From Gymnopus androsaceus JB14 (lineage: Eukaryota; Basidiomycota; Agaricomycetes; Agaricales; Omphalotaceae), in contig ML770104.1 in the NCBI GenBank assembly GCA_009733575.1, positions 1 to 19,752 of the forward strand: a DNA stretch of 19,752 nt. The letters are read 5' to 3'. Under the pieces are notes generated by a model. That model searched no databases. It saw only the letters and a list, made by a program, of their open reading frames with translations, and was not told the DNA's origin. The position numbers and the translations under genes were made by a program. Numbering within the stretch: the first letter of the stretch is position 1; every line of letters starts with the position of its first letter. Positions 1 to 8,796 of the stretch are shown one piece after another.

Positions 1-1534
1 TATTGAGCACAGATGACCCCAAATTGAGGTGTTGAGCATGATCAAGCTAATTCAAGCTGTTGGACATGGGTAAGCCTGAAATGAGCAGTGGAACATGGAT
101 GTGCCCAAATTCAGCAATTCAGCAGGATTCAAGCAGTTGAGTATGAATAAGCCTAAAGCTCAATTTTAGCCATTGGGCATGAAGCCTAAATTGAGCTGCT
201 GAGCATGATTGAGCCCAATTGAGCCATTGAGCATGGACAAGAGCCGAAATTGAGCAGTTCAGCTGAACCCAATTTGAGCTATTGAGAACAGATGTGCCTA
301 GGTTGAGCAGTTGAGCATAAGTGAGCCCAATTCCAGCCATTAAGCACAGTTGAGCATGAATGAGCCCAAATTCAAGCAGTTGAGCATTGAGCATGGATAA
401 GTCTAAATTGAGCAACAGAGCATCATGATTCCAGCATGTGGACATGTTTAACCTAAATTGAGCAGTTCAGCATAAATTTATGAGCCTAATTGTAGCATTG
501 AATTTGGATAAGTCTCAATTGAGCCATGGAGTGTGATTTGGGTATGTGAGCCTAAATTGAGCAGTTCAGCATAAAGCAAGCCCAATTTAAGCCATTTAAC
601 ATGGATGAGCCTAAATTGAGCTGTACATGAATACACCAAATCCAATTGAGCACAGATGAGCTCAAATTGAGCATGTGAGCATGGATAAATCTAAATTGAG
701 CAGCTCAGCATAAAGCAAGCCTGATTCAAATCATTGTGCATGGAACAGCCTGAATTGAGTCATTGAGTGTGGATGAGCCTAAATTGAGCAGTTCAGCAAA
801 GAGCAAGGCCAATTCAGGCCATTGAGCAAAGATGAGCCTAAATTGAACCATTAAGCATGATCAGGTGACAGGCTCAATTTGAGCCATTGGGCATGAATAC
901 AGCATGGATAAGCATAAATTGAGCAGTTCAACACAATCCAAGCAGTTGAGCATGATTCAGCCCAATTAAGCCATTGAGCATGTAGTGAAGCATGATTTGA
1001 GCAGTTGAGCATAAAAGCAACCCCAATTCATGCTATTGAGCTTAAATTCTGCCATTGAGCATGAAGGGGCTCAATTCAAGCAATCGGGGTATCTATGTTC
1101 AACACCTCCAATAGGGCTTATCTGTGCTCAACTGCCAAAATTTGGCTCAATCCTAATTGAGCAATTGAGCATGGATAAGACCAATTCAATTCATTGAGCA
1201 TATTGTGACCCCAATTCAAAGTGTGGAGCATAGATAAGCCTAAATTAAGCCATTGAGCATGATTGAGTCCAATTTCAGAAATTAAACTTACAGCTGTCAC
1301 ATTTTTTAATTTAATGTGAACCCATGGTTGTAATGATACAGTACACAACTGCTCAAACTGGACTTACTGACGCTCCAATGGATGACCCTAAATTGAGCAA
1401 GTGAGCATGATTCAAGCATGTAAGCATGAATAAACTTCTATTGAGCAGCTCAGTATAAAGTAAGCAAAGTAAGCCCAATTTGAGCCATTGAGGATGGATA
1501 AGTCTAAGTTGAGCTATGGAGCATGATGAGGCAT
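1..1534 (+). repeat. 29-base minisatellite block, GAGC orientation (higher-order copy 1)
   Basis: The block is an almost unbroken run of a degenerate unit of about 29 bases, readable as CTAAATTGAGCAGTT followed by GAGCATGGATGAGC. Around 185-330 successive units keep the 29-base spacing, with unit-to-unit substitutions and small indels. Two short segments run the other way or differ: 1095-1154, containing CCTCCAATAGGGCTTATC, and 1290-1372, containing AACCCATGGTTGTAATGA. Both recur in every higher-order copy in the window and serve as landmarks. Reading frames here (for example 119-445 on the minus strand) give repetitive peptides rich in Leu, Asn, His, Ala and Gln, which come from the repeat and not from a gene. 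No RNA gene or promoter was recognised. Confidence 0.85.
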
Positions 1535-2200
1535 ATCCATGTTTGACTGCTCAAGTTGGGCTCATATTATGCTCACCGCTCACATTGGGCTTGACTATGC
1601 TCAATTGCTTGAATGGAGCTTAATCATGCTCATTGCTTACCACCTCAATTTAAGTTCAAGCTTCCTCCAATGCTCAATGGGGCTTATCCATGCCCAATGT
1701 AGTGTTATCTGTGATGGCTCAATTGGGCTTGACTATGCTACACTGCTCAAATGAGGCTAATCCCTGCTCAACCACTTGAATCATGCTAAACTGCTCAATT
1801 TGGACTCATCCATGCTCAATGGCTCAATTTTGGCTGATTCATACTCAACTGATTCAATCATGCTGCACTGCTCAATAAGGCTTCCATGCTTAACTGCTCA
1901 ACTTAGACTTTTCTGTGCTTAACTACTCAATTTAGCCTTATCAATGTCCAACAGCTTAAATTAATTTGATCATCCTTGACAGCTCAACCTCAGGCCCATC
2001 TGTCCCAAATGGCTCAAATCAGGCTTGATCATGCTCAATGGCTTTACTTGAGTTCATCCATGCTTAACTCATCAAATTGTGCTCAAATGCTGGATTTGGG
2101 CTTATCCACACTCAGCTGTCTCAATTGCTCCGTTTGGGCCCATCCATGCCCAGCCATGCATTAATCATGATCCAGACTGGTTTGAACCATTTATTGAGTG
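1535..2200 (-). repeat. 29-base minisatellite block, GCTC orientation
   Basis: The same unit appears as its reverse complement (GCTCATCCATGCTCAATGG...). The switch from the preceding block is at a recurring segment near 1512-1555, GAGC(T/C)ATGGAGCATGATGAGG followed by CATATCCATGTTTGACTGC. The block is therefore an inverted partner of its neighbours and could pair with them only loosely, because single units have diverged. Open frames of 60-70 codons here are repeat translations. No gene was seen. Confidence 0.82.
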
Positions 2201-2210
2201 TGATTTGGCA

Positions 2211-2245
2211 GGGTTTCCTGCACCAAAAATGTGCCAGACATTGGG
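2211..2245 (+). repeat. Conserved landmark segment shared with 6108-6141
   Basis: The segment GGGTTTCCTGCACCAAAA(A) followed by TGTGCCAGACATTGGG does not fit the 29-base unit, and it occurs again almost unchanged near 6108. It marks the equivalent point in two diverged higher-order copies. The separation (about 3.9 kb) is larger than that of other landmarks, partly because the solo LTR and the 4403-4578 insertion lie between them. Confidence 0.7.
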
Positions 2246-4340
2246 ACCAATTCAAGCATTGAGCATGGATGAGCCAAATTGAACATTCAAGCCTAATTCA
2301 AATCATTGTGGATGGAACAATCTAAATTGAGCCATTGAGTATGGATGAGCCCAAAGTGAGCAGTGAGCATGTTTCAAGCAGTTCAGCATAAGGCAAGGCC
2401 AATGAGCCATTAAGCATGATCAAGCTCAATTTGGGCCATTGGGTATGAATAAGCCTAAATTGAGCTTTTGAGCATGATTGAGCCCAATTGAGCCATTGAG
2501 CATGGATGAGTCAAAGTTGAGCAGTTCAGTATGGACAAGTGAGCCCAAATGATACTGAGCATATACTCAAGTGGAATTCAAGCCCGGGCCATTGAGCACA
2601 TCTAAGCTCTTAGCTCAATTTAAGCCATGAGCATGGATGAGCCAAAATTGAGCCATTGAACATGATCAAGTCTGATGTGAGCAAAGATGAGCATAAGGCT
2701 AGCCCAATTCAAGCCATTGGGCATGGATGAACCAAATTTGAGCCATTGAGCATGATCAAGCCTGATTTGACCACTGACAATGGATGAGCCTAAGTAGAGC
2801 AGTTGAGCATGATCAAGTTGGACAAGAAGTTCAGCATAAGGTCAGCCCAATTCAAGCCATTGAGTATGGATGGGCAATGGAGCATGATTGAGCCTAATTT
2901 GGGCAGTTGAGCACAGTTGAGCATGGATGAGCCCAAATGGAATAGGTGAGGCAGTCGAGTATGGATGAGCCCAAATGGAGCAATTCAACACAACTTGATC
3001 AGTTGAGCAAGGATAATCTGTAATTGAGCAGTATAATTTGAGCAGGTGAGTGTATATGAACCCAATTTGAGCCATTGCAGCCATTTGGAACAGATGAGCT
3101 TAGGTTGAGCTGTTGAGGATGATCAAACTAATTCAGAATCTCAAAGCTAAACTAGGAAGTTGAGTGTGGAAGCATAAATTGAGCTCAAATTGAGTAGCAC
3201 AGCATGATTCAAGCAGTAGATCAGGGACAAGCTTAAATTGGGCCATTGAGCATGGATGAGCCTAAATTGAGCTGTTGAGCATGATTGGAGTGTGTAAGCA
3301 TGGTAAACCAAAATTAGGCAGTCTAGCATGAACCAAGCCTAATCCGAGGCATTGAGCATGGATAAGTCTAAATTGAGCAGTTGAGCACAATTCAAGCAGT
3401 TGAGCATTGGCCCAAATTGAGCAGTTCAGTGCAATTCAAGCAGTTGAAGATGGATAAGCCCAAATTGAGTGGTTGAGCATGATTAAGCCCAATTAAGCCA
3501 TTGAGCATGCAGTGATGACTTGAGCAGCTGAGCATGTATAAGCCTAAGTTGGGCAGTTGCATATAAGTAAGTATGGCAAGGCCAATTCAAGCTAATCCAA
3601 GCTAATGGATGAGCCCAAATTGAGCAGTTGATCAGGCAATTGAGCTTGGATGAACCCAGTTTGAGCCATTGAGTGTGGATAAGCACAAACTGATCTGTTC
3701 AGTGCAATCCAAGCAGTTGAACATGATTCAGCCCAATCAAGCCATTGGGCATGCAGTGAAGCATAATTTGAGCGGTTGAGCATAAAGCAACCCCAATTCA
3801 TGCTATTGAGCATGTATGAGCTTAAATTGAGCCATTGAGCATGAGGGCCCAACTCAAGCAATTGGTTTGTCCATGTTCAACCGCTGAAATAGGGCTTACC
3901 TTTGCTCAACTGCCCAAATCGGGCTCAATTCTAAATTGAGCAATTAAGCATGGATAAGATCAATTTGAGCAGTTGAGCAGTTAAAAGAGCACAGATAAGT
4001 CCAATTCAATCCCTTGAGCATATGGTGACCCCAATTCAAAGGGTTGAGCATATAATAGCCTAAATCAAGCCATTGAGCACAGTGATTGAGTCCAATTTGT
4101 GAAAGTGAACTTATAGTTGTCATATTTTTTAATTCAATATGAACCCATGGTTGTAATAATACTTACAGTACTCAACTGCTCAAATTGGGCTTACTCATGC
4201 TAAAATGGATGTGCTAAAATTGAGCAGTTGAGCATGATTCAAGCATGTAAGCATGGATAAAATTAAATTGAACAGCTCAGTATAAAGTAAGCAAAGTAAG
4301 CCCAATTTGAGCCATTGAGGACAGATGAGTCTAAATTGAG
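2246..4340 (+). repeat. 29-base minisatellite block, GAGC orientation (end of copy 1, start of copy 2)
   Basis: This is a long degenerate 29-base array in the GAGC orientation. Near 3075 the order of variant units restarts as at position 1 (CATTTGGAACAGATGAGC, then TGTTGAGGATGATCAAAC). The CCTCCAATAGGG landmark is degenerate here (about 3875-3935) and the CCCATGGTTGTAAT landmark is at 4141-4180, about 2.82 kb after its first copy. The copy has clearly diverged from copy 1. Frames at 2842-3084, 3147-3329 and 3592-3861 on the minus strand are repeat translations. No gene was seen. Confidence 0.82.
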
Positions 4341-4402
4341 CCATGGAGTATGATCAGGCATATCCATGTTTGACTGCTCAAATTGGGCTCACATTATGCT
4401 CA
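4341..4402 (-). repeat. Orientation-switch segment and start of GCTC block
   Basis: The sequence GAGCCATGGAGTATGATCAGG followed by CATATCCATGTTTGACTGC is the second copy of the strand-switch landmark seen at 1512-1555. After it the 29-base unit continues as its reverse complement until the insertion at about 4403. Confidence 0.7.
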
Positions 4403-4578
4403 CCCTCACTTTCATAGTCACACTCATCATCAGCAAAACCTGGTTGGTCTCCAGAGGTCTCCAGAGATCTCCAGAGCTCTCATGGCTGTCAAAAAGCTGT
4501 CAAACTCCTCCAGGTATCTCCAGAGGTCTCTGGAGATCTCTGGAATTACTATCCTTGCTCCAGAGATGAAAGATGAAT
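4403..4578. mobile_element. Unclassified insertion with long internal inverted repeat
   Basis: Compared with the parallel site at about 1575-1640, this stretch replaces roughly 55 bases of minisatellite with foreign sequence. It contains repeated CTCCAGAG/GATCTCCAGAG motifs and a perfect 17-base inverted repeat, TCCAGAGATCTCCAGAG at 4460-4476 against 4528-4544, with about 51 bases between. That arrangement would form a stable hairpin. The left part includes CATCAGCAAAACCTGG, which resembles the terminal CATCAGCAGAACCTG of the composite element at 7445-8308, so distant relation is possible. I cannot define matching ends or a target-site duplication, so the limits are approximate and the class is open. 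Frames 4366-4569 and 4383-4583 are not convincing genes. Confidence 0.5.
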
Positions 4579-4636
4579 CATGATTGCTTACCATCTCAGT
4601 TTAAGCATATTCTTGCTCAAATGCACAATGGGGTTT
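4579..4636 (-). repeat. Minisatellite remnant between two insertions
   Basis: A short GCTC-orientation stretch ends in CAATGGGGTTT, the unoccupied half of the solo-LTR target site. It continues after the LTR as GGTTTATCCATGCCC. Confidence 0.65.
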
Positions 4637-5132
4637 TGTTAGGAGCATGCTACAATCAAGCAGCAGTAAAGGTTCACCGATGGATTGCCGGTGGTAGCAA
4701 CTGCCACTCAAGATGATGGACTGATGGTGAAGTTATTAACAACACCCTCGCTATGTTGCGTAGTCCAATGAAGAGAAGAATTGTTGTCGGCGGAAGGCCA
4801 ATGAACAATAGAGATGATGACAAAGGTAATCTCTGGAGAGGTAGTTATCCAAGTTGATATTTAAACTGAAGACTACTAAACAGAATACTCTAGCTTATAT
4901 ACTTGAAGAGCTATTGGACCGAGGTAGGTAAGTATTCAGTAGAGGTACAATAAGAGTTGACAGTTAATTCAATAGAAGAACAATAAGTAATATAAAAAGA
5001 TAAACAATAAGAATGAATAGGAACTTGCGAAGAATATCTGATGCTTGCTGGCAGTGATCAGCAATCACTCGATGGCACCAACCAATCACAGTAATGTTGA
5101 TTGCGAGTATCGGAGGTCGCATGGATATAACA
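4637..5132. mobile_element. Solo LTR of an LTR retrotransposon (496 bases, 5-base TSD)
   Basis: The element begins TGTTAGGAGCATGC and ends GCATGGATATAACA. It therefore has the TG...CA ends of a long terminal repeat inside the short inverted repeat TGTTA/TAACA. It is flanked by the exact 5-base duplication GGTTT (4632-4636 and 5133-5137). Removing the element and one GGTTT restores ...CAATGGGGTTTATCCATGCCC, which matches ordinary minisatellite such as that near 1676-1700. There is no internal domain, primer-binding site or second LTR, so this is a solo LTR left by recombination. A TATATA at 4896-4901 could be a relic promoter. Copia or Gypsy origin cannot be told from the LTR alone. The minus-strand frame at 4964-5206 crosses the LTR end and is not a gene. 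No mirror copy of the element lies in the window. Confidence 0.88.
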
Positions 5133-5795
5133 GGTTTATCCATGCCCAATTTAGCCTTATCTGTACCCAACTGCTCACTGCTCAATTTGGGCTCATGCTG
5201 AGTCATTCATGCTAAATGGACTCAATTGGACTTAACTATGCTCCACTGCTTGACCACTTGAATCATGCTGAACTGTTCAATTTGGGCTCATCCATGCTCA
5301 ATGGCTCAATTTAGGCTGATTCATACTCAACTGCTTGAATCATGCTGCACTGCTCAATTTAGGTGCATCCCATGTTCAATGGTTTAATTAAGGCTTCCAT
5401 GCTCAACTGCTCAATTTAGACTTATCTGTGCCCAAATACTTACTTTAGCCTTATCCATGTCCAACAGCTTGAATTAATTTGATCATCTTTGACCACTCAA
5501 CTTAGGCTCATCTGTCCCAGATGGCTCAGATGCTCAGATGCACAAATCATACTGCTCAGTGTGGTTTATCCATGCTTAACTCATTAAATTGTGCTGCACT
5601 GCTGTGCTCAGCTGCCTGTGCAGCTCAATGGCTCAATTGGGCTCAGCTGCTCAATCATGTCAATTATCCTCAACAGCTCAATTTAGGCTTATCCGTGCCC
5701 AATGGCCCAAATGTTAGCCTTGCCTTATGCTAAACTGCTCAGTTCAGGCTTATTCATGCTCAACTGCTCAATCTAGATTTATCCCTGTCCAACCA
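5133..5795 (-). repeat. 29-base minisatellite block, GCTC orientation
   Basis: This continues the block interrupted by the solo LTR, with units such as GCTCATCCATGCTCAATGG and CTCAATTTAGGCTGATTC. It parallels 1690-2170 in unit order (for example CCAACAGCTT(G/A)AATTAATTTG at about 5460 and 1950). It ends near 5790, where the orientation reverses. No gene was seen; the frame at 5521-5733 is repeat translation. Confidence 0.8.
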
Positions 5796-7140
5796 TTGAG
5801 AACTGATAAGCCTAGGTTGAGCAGTTGAGACAACTCAAGCAGCATGAGCTGAAGTTGAGCAGTTCAGCATGGATGAACCTGATTCAGACAGCTGAGCATG
5901 GATGAGCCCAAATTCGGCAGTTCACTGAACCAATAAGCCTAGGTTGAGCAGTTGAGCCTAAAATGAGCCCAATTCAAGCCATTGAGCATGGATGAGCTAA
6001 AATTGAGCAATTTAGCAGATTGAGCCTGATTCAGGTAGTTGAGTATGGATGAGTCAAGTTGAGCATGGAAATTTGAGCCATTGAGCATGATCCAGAGTAG
6101 GATTCAGGGTTTCCTGCACCAAAATGTGCCAGACATTGGGCTCAATTCAAGCATTGAGCAATTGAGCATGATTGAGCCAATTCAGGTAGTTCAGCACAGA
6201 TGAGCATGGATGAGCTAAATTGAGCAGTTCAAGCCTCATTCAAATCATTGTGTATGAATAAGCCTGAATTGAGCAGTTCAGCATAAGCCAAGGCCAAAGA
6301 ACTGTTAAGCATAATAAAGTTCAATTTGGGCCATTGGGTATGGATAAGCCTAAATTGAGCTGTTGAGCATGATTGAGCCCAATTGAGCCATTGAGCATGG
6401 ATGAGTCAAAGTTCAGCAGTTCAGCATGGATGAATAAGCCCTAATAAAACTTTGAAATGTTGAGCATAATCATCAAGTGGAAGCCACTGAGCACATGTGA
6501 GCCCAATTTAAGCCATGGGCATGGATGAACCTAAATTGAGCCATTGAACATGATCAAGTTTGATTTGAACCATTGAGCAAAGATGAGCATAAGGCAAGCC
6601 CAATTCAAGCTATTGAGCATCCAAATTATGCTGTTGAGCATGGATGATCACAGATTGAGCAGTTTAGCACAATCCAAACTGTTGAGCATGGATGAACCAA
6701 ATTGGAGTCATTGAAGCTTGATTTGACCATTGACAATAGATGAGCCTAAGTTTAGCAGTTGAGCATTTCAAGCAGTTGAGCATAAGGTCAGCCCAACTCA
6801 AGCCACTCAGACTGGATGAGCCAAAATTGAGCAATTGAGCACAGAAAATCATAGATGAGCCCAAATGGAGCAGGTCAGCAAAATTTGATTGGTTAATCAT
6901 GGATGAGCCAAATTGAGCAGTATGATTTGTGCAGTTGAGTATGGATGAACCCAATTTGAGCCATTGGAGACAGATGAGCCTAGGTTAAGCTGTTGAGCAA
7001 CTGTTGAGAATGATCAATCTAATTCAAGCTGTTGGAAATGAGTAAGAGATAAGCCAATTGTTGTGAGGTGGAAAAATGCACACAGTCAAGCCCAATGTGA
7101 GCAGTGATCATAATATGAGCCCAACTTGAACAGTCAAACA
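5796..7140 (+). repeat. 29-base minisatellite block, GAGC orientation
   Basis: A degenerate 29-base array with the GGGTTTCCTGCACC landmark at 6108-6141. Near 6965 the unit order again restarts like position 1 (GGAGACAGATGAGCCTAGG). At about 7060-7085 there is an abrupt junction (GTTGTGAGGTGGAAAAATGC), after which the array jumps to the reverse of the strand-switch landmark. From 6493 onward the block also forms the outer part of the large inverted repeat matched at the right edge of the window. The minus-strand frame 6664-6954 is repeat translation. Confidence 0.8.
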
Positions 7141-7444
7141 TGGATATGCCTCATCATGCACCATGGCTCAATTTAGACTTATCCATTCTCAATGGCTCAA
7201 ATTGGGCTTACTTTGCTTACTTTATACTGACCTGCTCAATATAAGTTTATCCATGCTTACATGCTTGAATCATGCTCAACTGCTCAATTTAGGGTCATCC
7301 ATTGGCAAGGGGCATTTGGCACTTGAATGGCAGACATCATGCACCCCTGCCAAATGCCCCTTGTCCATTGGAGCATGAGTAAGCCTGATTTGTGCAGTTG
7401 AGTACTGTATCACTACAACCATGGGTTCACATTAAATCAAAAAA
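7141..7444 (-). repeat. 29-base minisatellite block, GCTC orientation, interrupted by a micro-MITE
   Basis: Reverse-orientation units lead from the strand-switch landmark (ATGCCTCATCATGCACCATGG) to the ACAACCATGGGTTCACATTA landmark at 7417-7436. A 58-base element is inserted at 7306-7363. The block stops where the composite element begins at 7445. No gene; the frame 7163-7378 runs through both repeat and MITE. Confidence 0.78.
7306..7363. mobile_element. 58-base micro-MITE, hAT-like, perfect 16-base TIRs and 8-base TSD
   Basis: The element starts CAAGGGGCATTTGGCA and ends TGCCAAATGCCCCTTG, a perfect 16-base terminal inverted repeat enclosing only 26 bases. It is flanked by the exact 8-base duplication TCCATTGG (7298-7305 and 7364-7371). 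The unoccupied site GGGTCATCCATTGGAGC exists in the parallel copy (reverse complement near 1370-1390), which confirms the insertion. An 8-base duplication and terminal CAAGG, fitting the hAT consensus YARNG, point to a hAT-mobilised deletion derivative. At this size it can encode nothing and would depend on a transposase elsewhere. Its mirror copy is at 18887-18944. Confidence 0.9.
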
Positions 7445-8308
7445 CATGAGCAAAATGTGTATAATGCAGCCAGTCCTTGCAAGCGCTGGACCAGTGCTCC
7501 AGCACCTAGATGCACTAGTTGGTGCTGGCCAGAGCTCGCAGAAGCTCACAGCAGTAGTGATGTGCTGGCCCGGCTTTGGCCTGCGAGCCCCGGCTTTGGC
7601 CCACAGGCCCTTGGCTTTGGCCTGGAGAAATTGAAGCCAGGCCCTACTAGGAGGGCTCCGGCTTGGCCCGGCCTAGCTTTGGCCTAAGCCGCGGCTTTTC
7701 AGGTGGCTGTGCATACATCCTGTATGTGGAAATCTTTGAAAAATTCTTGAAGCAAGGTCTTACAGGGAGCCATGTATCATAATTGATACTGTAATTAAAG
7801 CTTATACTATCACTGGTAACTAAAAGGGAGCATCAAAGGAACTTTCATAATTGAATATTACTGTCCCAAAATGGAAAGACAAAGCTAGCAATGTGCCGGA
7901 ACTGGAATTTACACTCAAAATGTTAAACAATGAATTCCGATCATTCAAGAGTGTACAAATAGGCTGGGAAATTTCACAAAAAATGACATTAAATGCCTGC
8001 GAAAAATAGCTGAAAAGCCCTGGCTCAGGGCTTGAAAAATCTGAAGCCAGGCCAAAAGCCATCTCAGGCCAAAGGTCAGGGCCTGGCTTGGCTTGGCTTG
8101 GCCCGGCCCATGGCTTCCAGGCTGAGCCGGCACATCACTATGCAGCAGCCGCAAAATTACCTTATTTGGAAATAAAAAAGAGATGTTGTACAATTTTATA
8201 TTTCTTAAAGCACTGGCAAGCACTGGCCAGCTCTAGGAGCTCTGGGAGCACTGGGAATTTTAAGTATTGCTGTGGGAATTAAATTGCAAAATACAGGTTC
8301 TGCTGATG
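7445..8308. mobile_element. Composite non-autonomous element: ~270-base host element carrying a nested hAT-like element
   Basis: The outer ends are inverted repeats: CATGAGCAAAATGTGTAT at the left and, reading inward from the right, CATCAGCAGAACCTGTAT. The mirror copy preserves the better form CATCAGCAGAATGTGTAT, so about 20 of 24 terminal bases match. The element splits the conserved segment TTAAA(T)..AAAAAATATGACAGC that is intact near 1290-1325 and 4110-4140. The flanking duplication is at most a short A-run, probably AA, and cannot be measured. Subterminal sequence is rich in AGCACTGG/CCAGTGCT in both orientations (7480-7530 and 8208-8260). Removing the nested 586-base element and its duplication leaves about 270 bases. 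No protein is encoded; the superfamily is uncertain. The mirror copy is at 17942-18805. Confidence 0.75.
7555..8140. mobile_element. 586-base hAT-like non-autonomous element nested in 7445-8308
   Basis: The left end reads TAGTGATGTGCTGGCCCGGC and the right end, read inward, TAGTGATGTGCCGGCTC. The ends match for 15 bases with one difference and fit the hAT terminal pattern YARNG. The flanks CACAGCAG (7547-7554) and TGCAGCAG (8141-8148) are an 8-base duplication with two mismatches, as expected of an ageing hAT insertion. Subterminal regions are dense in GGCCCGGC, TTTGGCC and GGCTTGGC motifs in both orientations, typical of transposase-binding arrays in hAT elements (family knowledge, not shown here). 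The middle is AT-rich with no long open frame, so the element is non-autonomous. Frames such as 7457-7687, 7820-8062 and 7945-8223 are fortuitous. The mirror copy is at 18110-18695. Confidence 0.82.
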
Positions 8309-8796
8309 AATATGACAGCTTTAAGTTCAATTTCTCAAATTAGACACAATCATGCTCAATGGCTGGATTTAAGCTTATCTATGCTCAGCACCTTGAATTG
8401 GGGTCACCATATGCTCAATGAATTAATTGGGCTTATCTGTGCTCAGGTGCTCAAATTGGTCTTATCTATGCTCAATTTCTCAATTAGGATTGAGCCAAAT
8501 TTTGGCAGTTGAGCACAGATAAGCCCTATTGGAGGTGTTGAACATAGATAAACCAGTTGCTTGAATTGAGCCCTTTCATGTTTAATGGCACAATTTAAGC
8601 TCATACATGCTCGATAGCATGAACTGGGGTTGCTTTTATGCTCAACTGCTCAAACTATGCTTCACTACATGCTCAATGGCTTAATTGGGCTGAATCATGC
8701 TCAGCTGCTTGGATTGTGCTGAACTACTCAATTCATGCTTATCCATGCCCAATGGCTCAAGTTAAGCCTGATCATGCTCAATGGTTCAATTTAGGC
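8309..8796 (-). repeat. 29-base minisatellite, mainly GCTC orientation
   Basis: Reverse-orientation units carry the landmark AGCCCTATTGGAGGTGTTG near 8520, within a short GAGC-orientation island at about 8487-8575. The clean inverted match to 17616-17941 ends at about 8635. Beyond it the mirror copy is corrupted. The last eight bases, ATTTAGGC (8789-8796), are the target duplication of the next element. No gene; 8267-8512 and 8638-8910 are repeat translations. Confidence 0.78.

Noticed and set aside
119..445. Repeat protein gene family (LNxxNHAQLLNLGSSML-like peptides in many frames)
   Set aside because: The same peptide style appears in several frames and on both strands wherever the 29-base unit occurs. 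29 is not a multiple of three, frames are short, and none starts or ends consistently between copies.
4403..5132. One large composite transposon covering both insertions
   Set aside because: Minisatellite sequence at 4579-4636 separates them, and the solo LTR has its own exact 5-base duplication.
4964..5206. 80-codon hydrophobic-tailed protein overlapping the solo LTR
   Set aside because: It crosses the LTR boundary into minisatellite, so the frame exists only because of the insertion.
1..6490. CRISPR array (units about 29 bases)
   Set aside because: The unit length is coincidental. Units abut without spacers, vary strongly from one to the next and flip strand, and no cas-like gene is present.
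7392..7687. Pro/Ala-rich small proteins in the composite element
   Set aside because: The composition comes from GGCCCGGC/TTTGGCC motifs of a hAT-like subterminal region. The frames cross element boundaries.
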